This document shows, piece by piece, positions 1-4,551 of a stretch of 8,334 nt of DNA. Origin of the DNA: Bacteroidales bacterium (lineage in GTDB: Bacteria > Bacteroidota > Bacteroidia > Bacteroidales > BM520). The notes under the pieces were generated by a model. That model searched no databases, was not told the origin of the DNA, and was given only the letters and a program-made list of their open reading frames with translations. Position numbers and translations under genes: made by a program. Each line of letters starts with the position of its first letter. The first letter of the stretch is position 1. The stretch covers positions 1-8,334 of the forward strand of contig JAQVPY010000089.1 of the NCBI GenBank assembly GCA_028701815.1. Reading direction: 5' to 3'.

Positions 1-314
1 GTTGGGACCTGCCGAGAAACTTCGATTTCTCCGTAACAGGCACCTATACCGGCTCAATGCTGGTACCACACTATGCCGGATATGTCACCAACGACGTACT
101 CGTTACCACAGAATCCTTCTTCGACCTCAACGCACAAATCAAATACTCCGTATTAGTTCATAAATCTACCACTATTGACTTTAAACTTGGGATGAAAAAC
201 ATCTTCAACGCATATCAGAAAGACTTGGATGTGGGAGCAAACAGAGACGCCGGTTATATTTACGGTCCCACCTACCCGCGAACAATATTTTTGGGGATAG
301 ATATAAACATATAA
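1..314 (+). CDS. TonB-dependent outer-membrane receptor, C-terminal end (5' truncated by window)
   Basis: This is the last ~103 codons of a gene that begins before the window; the first full codon is at base 3 and the stop is TAA at 312-314. The sequence shows alternating aromatic/polar strands (NFDFSVTGTYTGSM and later), then a segment with NIFNAYQKDLD, RDAGYIYGP and YPRTIFLGI. That is the usual closing pattern of a TonB-dependent receptor beta-barrel, where an FNxYQ.D turn precedes a GPxxPRTxxxG final strand. Such proteins import siderophores, cobalamin or glycans across the outer membrane using TonB energy. The terminal residue is Ile, not the Phe common in outer-membrane barrels. The tail looks more like the BtuB/FecA-type Bacteroidales receptors than SusC, but the plug domain is not visible and the substrate cannot be told. 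Confidence 0.85.
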   Translation, partial: WDLPRNFDFSVTGTYTGSMLVPHYAGYVTNDVLVTTESFFDLNAQIKYSVLVHKSTTIDFKLGMKNIFNAYQKDLDVGANRDAGYIYGPTYPRTIFLGIDINI

Positions 315-341
315 AAATAAAAAAGACCGAAAAAAACGCAG

Positions 342-403
342 GGCATCTCATGATAATAACTATTTTTGTATTGAATTTCAACAACCTGTTATTATGAGAC
401 GCC
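342..403. repeat. Imperfect inverted repeat spanning a promoter-like element and a start codon
   Basis: The left arm (342-360) pairs with the right arm (388-403) over 15 base pairs: GGC/GCC, one A-C mismatch, TCTCAT/ATGAGA, a three-base bulge, then AATAAC/GTTATT. The loop is 27 bases (361-387). The right arm contains the ATG of the downstream secreted-protein gene, and the loop contains a TAnnTTTG element. RNA reading through from the receptor gene could fold the start codon into the stem. RNA started from the loop would lack the left arm. The arms are seen directly; the function is inferred. Confidence 0.6.
361..368 (+). promoter_or_regulatory. Candidate Bacteroidota -7 promoter element for the secreted-protein gene
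   Basis: The octamer TATTTTTG matches the Bacteroidota -7 consensus TAnnTTTG and ends 25 bases before the ATG at 394, so the leader would be roughly 20 bases. I do not see a good TTTG-type -33 element at the expected distance, which lowers confidence in an AT-rich stretch. Confidence 0.4.
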
Positions 404-1398
404 ATTTTCTTTGCCTGCTGTTTTTATGCTTGGCAGGAATCACATTTACGCAAGAGATTCCACAAGACACCGTATTCTTTATTAACATATACGCAAACGA
501 TCAAACGATATCTGCTCAATGTAGCACCGACTATTCCTCTATTGTTAAAGAGTTCGACAATCACGTGATACTGCACAGCATCAGCAACTTTTACGACAAA
601 AAGAAGATTGTCTCCGCCACTCTTCCGGGCTGGGTACGATTTGTGGGTTTCATGGATGCTTCCGACAATTACTACGGAGAGCTGAGCATATCTCAGATAT
701 TGAATAAAGACTCCATTGACCTTGTCAAATTTCAACGCGGATATCTTATTTATGACGACGGAACAGTACAACCTTGTGTTAACTTTACATTGGATCTAAC
801 TAATAAAACTGCTGTTGACACCGATTTTTTAACCGGCACATGGAAAGAATTCGAAGGAACAGGACAAGCCACAAAGCACCGTATCACTTTCTTTACAAAT
901 AAATCCGGCTTTGAAAAAAATACTATCGAGCATGTTTCATACGCACAACCAAGAAACAGTGGATACTATGACACGCCATACCTTGGCAACTCCTACGAAC
1001 GACATTTTCAGACAACGGGAGGATATTTTTTCAAGGTTCTCGGACACTGTAAAAACTATTTTGCATGGGAATATTCCGAGCCGACACTGACAATTAGACA
1101 CAGCAAATCCACATCGTACGAAACAGAAGTTATTCCAAACACTCATTGCGACAACTGCGAAGAGAGTTTCGCAATCCTTTGGGCTGAAAATGTTAGACAG
1201 GACGTACTTTATAACGAAGATGTGAAAAACGTAAAAAGTCAGATTAATGAAACAATAAAATCATGGAGCTATAAAGATGTCTCTATCGACTTCCATATTT
1301 ATTCTCTTGGAAAAGATTTTTTGGTGATGATAAGCGGAGATACGTCAGATGTAAACAACTACCATGTTTTCAGACGCGAAAAAAGCGGAAAGCAATAA
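394..1398 (+). CDS. Secreted protein of unknown function with a lipocalin-like GTW motif
   Basis: The 334-residue product starts with a signal peptide: MRR, a hydrophobic core LCLLFLCLAGI, and a likely cut near T19/Q20, so it should be periplasmic or outside the cell. I do not recognise residues 20-145. Residues 146-233 read LTGTWKEFEG, then ITFFTNKSGF, and later YFAWEYSEPTLTI. This order (L-x-GTW, a strand with a glycine turn, F-x-W, LTI) is typical of small Bacteroidota lipocalin-like beta-barrels. The C-terminus (residues 298-327) has two further strand-like segments. Cysteines C252 and C255 form an HCDNC cluster, and four more lie at 43, 128 and 219 and in the signal peptide. No catalytic motif is seen. 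It follows the TonB receptor gene on the same strand after 79 bases, with its own promoter-like element. The start gives a clean signal peptide, but the start codon sits inside an inverted repeat. The stop abuts the stop of the convergent DUF2752 gene. The lipocalin reading is a motif-level guess. Confidence 0.75.
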   Translation: MRRHFLCLLFLCLAGITFTQEIPQDTVFFINIYANDQTISAQCSTDYSSIVKEFDNHVILHSISNFYDKKKIVSATLPGWVRFVGFMDASDNYYGELSISQILNKDSIDLVKFQRGYLIYDDGTVQPCVNFTLDLTNKTAVDTDFLTGTWKEFEGTGQATKHRITFFTNKSGFEKNTIEHVSYAQPRNSGYYDTPYLGNSYERHFQTTGGYFFKVLGHCKNYFAWEYSEPTLTIRHSKSTSYETEVIPNTHCDNCEESFAILWAENVRQDVLYNEDVKNVKSQINETIKSWSYKDVSIDFHIYSLGKDFLVMISGDTSDVNNYHVFRREKSGKQ

Positions 1399-1416
1399 TC
1401 AAATATTTTTTATCGC
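1376..1416. repeat. Weak inverted repeat across the abutting convergent stop codons
   Basis: GCGAAAAAA (1376-1384) can pair with TTTTTTATCGC (1406-1416) if AT is bulged. It lies across the TAA at 1396-1398 and the opposite-strand TGA at 1399-1401. A-tract/T-tract stems of this kind can act in both directions at convergent ends, but this one is weak. Confidence 0.25.
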
Positions 1417-1692
1417 ACAGTCCATCAGCATTATCGCCAGATCTACAAGTAGCATGACCTGCAGCACTGATTTTGCTCTATGAGAATTTATTATACGCAA
1501 TACTACGTATATCAAGATTGTAGATATCAAAGGAAAAAGTGCGGGAAACAACACGATACTTTCGCTTACGTTGCCTTTTAACAAAGCAATCACCGATCGT
1601 TGAAACCCGCACAAAGGACAACTTATGCCGAAAAACTGTTTATAAAAACATGGCAGCTGATGTGCCTCGAGAAAATTAACAATTTCATGCAT
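1399..1692 (-). CDS. DUF2752 family small membrane protein
   Basis: The 97-residue protein has the family hallmark CPLCG at residues 25-29 followed by QRSVIALLKGN, matching the DUF2752 pattern CPxCGxTRAxxxLLxG. Two hydrophobic segments follow, near residues 47-67 and 75-95, so it is an inner-membrane protein. The usual Thr of the TRA stretch is Gln here, and the conserved NPL after the amphipathic stretch reads FPA. Function is unknown in this family; the paired Cys suggest a metal or redox role, but this is unproven. It is the last gene of the five-gene - strand run, 38 bases after the CCC-type gene. An in-frame TGA six codons upstream (1708-1710) supports the ATG at 1692. In Bacteroidota these proteins often sit beside CCC-motif membrane proteins, as here. 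Confidence 0.85.
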   Translation of the reverse strand: MHEIVNFLEAHQLPCFYKQFFGISCPLCGFQRSVIALLKGNVSESIVLFPALFPLISTILIYVVLRIINSHRAKSVLQVMLLVDLAIMLMDCAIKNI

Positions 1693-1730
1693 AGTCGTCC
1701 GGTCCTGTCATCCAGTAGCAGTTCCTTTTT

Positions 1731-2039
1731 TTAAAAATAGAAGAGTTCTTCAAACAATTCCCTTGGCATGAAAGCATCAAATATCAGCACTGCGACAAGA
1801 TACCATACTATCGCCAAGCCACCTAACACTATGCCTATAACAGACATTATACGTCCCGCGTTAAGTTGAGCATAACCTTCATAAATGTCGGGGTTCTGCA
1901 AATAAGCTTTTTTACTTTTGCCTGAAATGGCCAAGCCGATGATTCCGAAGAGTAATCCTACAAAAAAACATCCGAAAACTAAAGAGGCAATACCGAGAAT
2001 TAAAGTTGCCGTTGCATTGGGTAAAATTCGTTTTTCCAT
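1731..2039 (-). CDS. CCC-motif-family small membrane protein lacking the CCC motif
   Basis: The 102-residue protein has LPNATATLILGI at residues 6-17, a first membrane segment (about 11-38), a polar loop KSKKAYLQNPDIYEGYAQLNAGRI broken around N49-P50 and G62-R63, and a second membrane segment (about 62-88). This order is that of the Bacteroidota 'CCC motif membrane protein' family: LPNAT, hydrophobic helix with CCC, GIIxL, a K-rich turn with YxxNPxxY, then GRIxxIIGxxLG. Where three Cys are expected the protein has G23-C24-F25, so only one Cys remains. The gene lies 29 bases after the lipoprotein gene and 38 before the DUF2752 gene, so it is probably co-transcribed with both. The molecular role of the family is unknown. 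The call rests on motif order recalled from the family. Confidence 0.8.
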   Translation of the reverse strand: MEKRILPNATATLILGIASLVFGCFFVGLLFGIIGLAISGKSKKAYLQNPDIYEGYAQLNAGRIMSVIGIVLGGLAIVWYLVAVLIFDAFMPRELFEELFYF

Positions 2040-2068
2040 AAGTTATAAGTTATTGTTTAAATATTTAA

Positions 2069-2572
2069 TTACCACCAATCATCATCGTCATCAACCATAT
2101 CGAAATATTTATCAAGCGCATCTTCATAAGAATCATAAGCTCTCTCAAAAGCATCCAACTTAGATGAATATTTCTGATACTCGCTATCGCTGAGATTATC
2201 AAGTATATTTTCAAGCTCGTCGAAAGTGTCGACATAGCTGTCGAGCATTCTGTCGAAAGCATCGTATTGGCTGTCACTGACACTGCTAAGCTTGTCGTAA
2301 TTTTTTTTGTAATTGTCGAGAGATGCCTTGTATCTCTCTAACTGCGCAATTAAATCGGCAACCTTGTCTGAGTCTGTCTTAGCCGAAGTTGTTTTTTCAT
2401 AATTGCCGAAAGAGGAAGAATAGGTATCCCCCTGATCTGTCGACTTGTCATCATTGACGGTCGTCTTTTCTGAATAGTCGGAAGCGGAATTGGTTTGTTT
2501 CCCCTTCCCATTGCATGAAACTATCGCTATTCCTGATAAAACAGCAAAAGATAATAGTAAAATTCTTTTCAT
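2069..2572 (-). CDS. Lipoprotein with a repeated helical aromatic/Asp motif and an acidic-WW tail
   Basis: The 167-residue product begins MKRILLLSFAVLSGIAIVSC, a type II signal peptide with the acylated Cys at residue 20, so it should be membrane-anchored by lipid. Residues 21-66 are a Ser/Thr/Asp/Lys-rich linker. Residues 67-156 look fully helical and highly charged, with the pattern L-D-x-(Y/F)-x-x-x-(Y/F)-D beginning at L85, L110 and L139. A 29-residue unit is repeated in tandem (99-127 and 128-156). The protein ends in five Asp and two Trp. No acidic run follows the Cys directly, so the usual Bacteroidota surface-export signal is not obvious. I do not recognise a family; helical stalk or periplasmic adaptor roles are possible. 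It lies 70 bases after the kinase gene and has its own -7-like element, so it may be expressed both with the kinase and alone. Confidence 0.85.
   Translation of the reverse strand: MKRILLLSFAVLSGIAIVSCNGKGKQTNSASDYSEKTTVNDDKSTDQGDTYSSSFGNYEKTTSAKTDSDKVADLIAQLERYKASLDNYKKNYDKLSSVSDSQYDAFDRMLDSYVDTFDELENILDNLSDSEYQKYSSKLDAFERAYDSYEDALDKYFDMVDDDDDWW
2105..2278 (-). repeat. Two tandem 29-residue repeat units within the lipoprotein gene
   Basis: Unit 1 is residues 99-127 (2192-2278) and unit 2 is residues 128-156 (2105-2191). Positions that match at an exact offset of 29 include S99/S128, D100/D129, S101/S130, Y103/Y132, L110/L139, D111/D140, D118/D147, E121/E150, L124/L153 and D125/D154, with conservative F/Y swaps at 113/142 and 117/146. 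A shorter third copy, L85-D86-x-Y88-x-x-x-Y92-D93, precedes them. Confidence 0.7.
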
Positions 2573-2606
2573 AGTAAATCTGATTAAATTAACAATTTTT
2601 ATGTTT

Positions 2607-2614
2607 CAAAAATA
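2607..2614 (-). promoter_or_regulatory. Candidate -7 promoter element ahead of the lipoprotein gene
   Basis: On the - strand the octamer reads TATTTTTG, matching TAnnTTTG, and lies 35 bases before the lipoprotein ATG inside the 70-base gap after the kinase gene. No convincing -33 TTTG is present. It could give the lipoprotein and the two genes after it kinase-independent transcription. Confidence 0.35.
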
Positions 2615-2642
2615 CTATAAAAAGTACTGTTGCGGATGGTCC

Positions 2643-3833
2643 TTATTGGTCCGTTTGGAGGTGAAGATTCTTGATGCGCTTTTCGTACTCGTCAAGAGTC
2701 AGCTCACCGTTTTCAAAAAGGCTGTCGAGTTCCTTGCGCATTTGACGGGAACGTTGCGCGTCGGACTCTTTGATTTGGACCGATTGCAAAAATCCAATAA
2801 CAGCTTCTATAAATTCTGTTTTATCCTTATCAACAGAGCTATTATCATTTGCTTCAGCATTACGGTTATAAACGATATTACTTTCAACAGAATTGCTCTC
2901 GACATTATAGTTATTAGAATCGTTTACAGAAGTAGTATTTTCGGAAGCTCTATTATCAATATAGCTATCATACGAAGACACCTTATCAATATTCGGAGAG
3001 CGAAGGAAAAATGCGAGAGTAAGTATCATCAGCACGATGAGCAGTGAGGTTGCAATACCCCACAACATTTTATTGCCTGTTTTATCTCGGCTTATATATT
3101 CTTTGATCTCTTCAGCGTGCTGATATCGCAAATCACGATTTGATTGTGTACATTTTTTAATTATTGTTTTATATAGAGGTGGGATTTTTCTCAAGAAAAT
3201 CGCCTTTAAAATAATACCGAAAGCATAAATATCCGCGCGACAGTCTATCTCGACATCTCCCCTCAACTGTTCGGGAGCGGCATATTTACGACTACCGACA
3301 GGCTCTTTAAAGATACTGAAAGTATCACTGTCCGACAGTCCGAAATCTATTATCTTAACATTATTACCATTACGAGTAATTAAGATATTATCAGGTTTTA
3401 AATCACGATGAATTAGTTGTTTGCTGTGATAATAAATCATAGCATCCAAGAGTTCGTTGACGATTTTCACCAGCACCGATTTGGGATGGTCTGAAGAAAG
3501 AAATTCTTTTAATGTTACCCCATCAACAAATTCGAGAATAATACAGTCGCCGACGACAGGATCATACTCTTTTCCGAAACATTTTGCGATATTCGGATGA
3601 TCTAATTGTATTCCCACCTCAAATTCCTTTGCCAGCAATTCCCTATATATCAAGTCGTCACGAAACTGCGGCTTAAGACCTTTTAATACGAACCACTTAC
3701 CATACCGTTGCGCTTTGTACAGCAGATTAAAGCCGGAAGTAATAATCTCACTGTATCCGGTAAAATTGTCGGAGACATTGTGAAAAGAAGATGTTATCTC
3801 ACCCGATGAAGAAGATTCTTCGTTGTCGTTCAT
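2643..3833 (-). CDS. Membrane-anchored Hanks-type Ser/Thr protein kinase with SHOCT-like C-terminal tail
   Basis: The 396-residue protein has an N-terminal kinase domain (about 28-250). Visible motifs are the ATP-anchoring Lys K51 in FVLK, a probable helix-C Glu E70, HPNI at 79-82, the catalytic loop HRDLKPDN (142-149, D144), the metal-binding DFG (163-165), APE (186-188), DIYAFG (201-206) and NRDLRY (232-237). All residues needed for phosphotransfer are there, and it is an RD-type kinase. The glycine-rich loop is degenerate: G34 is the only Gly in the SGFNLLYKAQ stretch. One membrane helix follows (about 257-277). An Asn/Ser-rich linker comes next, then residues 357-392 with ELDSLFENGELTLDEYEKRI, the pattern of a SHOCT short C-terminal domain. 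With the kinase in the cytoplasm, the tail would be periplasmic. The GFN...YKAQRYGKWFVLKGLKP opening is typical of a Bacteroidales kinase group. The gene follows the HTH-like gene by 20 bases, suggesting co-transcription and perhaps a kinase-regulator pair. The substrate is unknown. Confidence 0.93.
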   Translation of the reverse strand: MNDNEESSSSGEITSSFHNVSDNFTGYSEIITSGFNLLYKAQRYGKWFVLKGLKPQFRDDLIYRELLAKEFEVGIQLDHPNIAKCFGKEYDPVVGDCIILEFVDGVTLKEFLSSDHPKSVLVKIVNELLDAMIYYHSKQLIHRDLKPDNILITRNGNNVKIIDFGLSDSDTFSIFKEPVGSRKYAAPEQLRGDVEIDCRADIYAFGIILKAIFLRKIPPLYKTIIKKCTQSNRDLRYQHAEEIKEYISRDKTGNKMLWGIATSLLIVLMILTLAFFLRSPNIDKVSSYDSYIDNRASENTTSVNDSNNYNVESNSVESNIVYNRNAEANDNSSVDKDKTEFIEAVIGFLQSVQIKESDAQRSRQMRKELDSLFENGELTLDEYEKRIKNLHLQTDQ

Positions 3834-3853
3834 ATAAGTTTCTTTTTGGATCG

Positions 3854-4426
3854 CTATAATTCGATTTGCTCAATAGATGAAAGACCGCCCTTATTTCCCA
3901 AGACGAATAATTTGGGAGAACGGTTTTCATGTATCAGACGGTCGACATATAAAGGGCGACCTTTTATAAAGCAGGAGCAATGAAATGTATCTCCGACACT
4001 TAACTTGGAGTTTTCTGAAGACACCACTTCAAAGAGCCCCACCCCGAGATGTTTAAAAACGCAGCGTCTGTCGGGAGCCCACGTAATGCTAACTCCACCA
4101 TCTTGCGGAATATCGTCGGACGATAAAGACGGACTGAGTATAAAATTTGAGGATGTATTGTTTTTGTCGTAATATTTCACAAAATCATCCCAGTCGTTGA
4201 AACCGACACAGCGCGCTAATATTGACAGCGTAGAATACCTCGGTGCATCATCGGAATCTATATATCCCCAAATCCGTTTTAAAGTAGTTATGCCTAAAGT
4301 CTCCTTACAACGGCTCATTATTACTCCTGTCAAAAAGGAAAAATCAGCCGGCGTAGATATCTTGCGTGAAACCGATTGCTCTATCATGCTGCGTAATGCC
4401 GCGATTTCTTCTTTGGAATTTTTCAT
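3854..4426 (-). CDS. HTH-like two-domain protein, probable regulator partnered with the kinase
   Basis: The 190-residue protein has no signal peptide and should be cytoplasmic. The N-terminal part (about 1-87) is helical and contains ISTPADFSFL (23-32), TTLKRIWGY (47-55) and STLSILARCVGFNDWDDF (65-82). This resembles the N-terminal domain of a Bacteroidales family with STTLKRLWGY and TLDxLAxxxGYxDWxxF segments, which looks like a DNA-binding helical fold. The C-terminal part (about 105-190) looks like a small beta-barrel, with ITWAPDRRC (114-122), LGVGLFEVVSSENSKLSVGDTF (127-148) and RPLYVDRL (157-164). The family lacks a function I can name. It is the first gene of the - strand five-gene run and has a strong -7-like element upstream. 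A role as a DNA-binding regulator, possibly phosphorylated by the kinase encoded 20 bases downstream, is inferred from the fold-like pattern and gene order. Ser/Thr-rich stretches at 91-104 could accept phosphate, but nothing in the sequence proves it. Confidence 0.85.
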   Translation of the reverse strand: MKNSKEEIAALRSMIEQSVSRKISTPADFSFLTGVIMSRCKETLGITTLKRIWGYIDSDDAPRYSTLSILARCVGFNDWDDFVKYYDKNNTSSNFILSPSLSSDDIPQDGGVSITWAPDRRCVFKHLGVGLFEVVSSENSKLSVGDTFHCSCFIKGRPLYVDRLIHENRSPKLFVLGNKGGLSSIEQIEL

Positions 4427-4471
4427 ACGATGTTAAATTAAATTATTTCTCTTTTATCAATGTCAAAAACA

Positions 4472-4539
4472 TAGTGCCCTGAAAGACAATTTACAAAGAT
4501 ACAAAAATGTTTTTTGTTTTTGAAACAATCAGGGCATTA
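4472..4539. repeat. Inverted repeat with the operon promoter in its loop
   Basis: Arms TAGTGCCCTGA (4472-4482) and TCAGGGCATTA (4529-4539) match at 10 of 11 positions, with an uninterrupted 8-base core TGCCCTGA/TCAGGGCA. The 46-base loop contains the TATCTTTG element and a nested CAAAAA/TTTTTG pair (4502-4507/4517-4522). The region 4427-4551 contains no gene. Confidence 0.65.
4494..4501 (-). promoter_or_regulatory. Candidate -7 promoter element of the regulator-kinase operon
   Basis: The - strand octamer TATCTTTG is a full match to TAnnTTTG, in a form common in Bacteroidota promoters, and lies 67 bases before the regulator ATG. A TTG (4528-4526 on the - strand) lies 24 bases further upstream, a little farther than usual. 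A transcript starting about seven bases downstream would have a leader of about 60 bases. The element sits in the loop of the inverted repeat at 4472-4539. Confidence 0.55.
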
Positions 4540-4551
4540 ACAATTAACTAT

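Larger units (their letters stand above)
4465..4539 (-). terminator. Possible terminator of the glycosidase operon
   Basis: Reading on the - strand, the stem UGCCCUGA...UCAGGGCA starts 12-15 bases after the GH63 stop codon and is followed, after a few bases, by a five-U run (4469-4465). The position and U-run suit an intrinsic terminator. The loop of 46 bases is long, although the nested stem would compact it, so confidence is limited. Confidence 0.4.

Noticed and set aside
424..771. 115-codon - strand open frame opposite the secreted-protein gene
   Set aside because: The + strand gene has a signal peptide and a GTW motif; the antisense product shows nothing recognisable.
1376..1416. Strong bidirectional terminator at the convergent junction
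   Set aside because: The stem has only three G/C pairs plus an A/T tract with a two-base bulge. I kept it as a weak repeat, not as a terminator.
1721..1737. A-run (AAAAAAAGG on the - strand) at the end of the CCC-type gene as a programmed frameshift into DUF2752
   Set aside because: The run begins at the TAA stop itself. The DUF2752 frame has its own TGA six codons before its ATG, so a fused product cannot form.
2490..3047. 185-codon + strand open frame opposite the kinase tail and lipoprotein start
   Set aside because: It runs antisense to two well-supported genes. Its hydrophobic, Ile-rich product reflects the complement of Asn/Asp/Ser-rich codons, and no family motif is seen.
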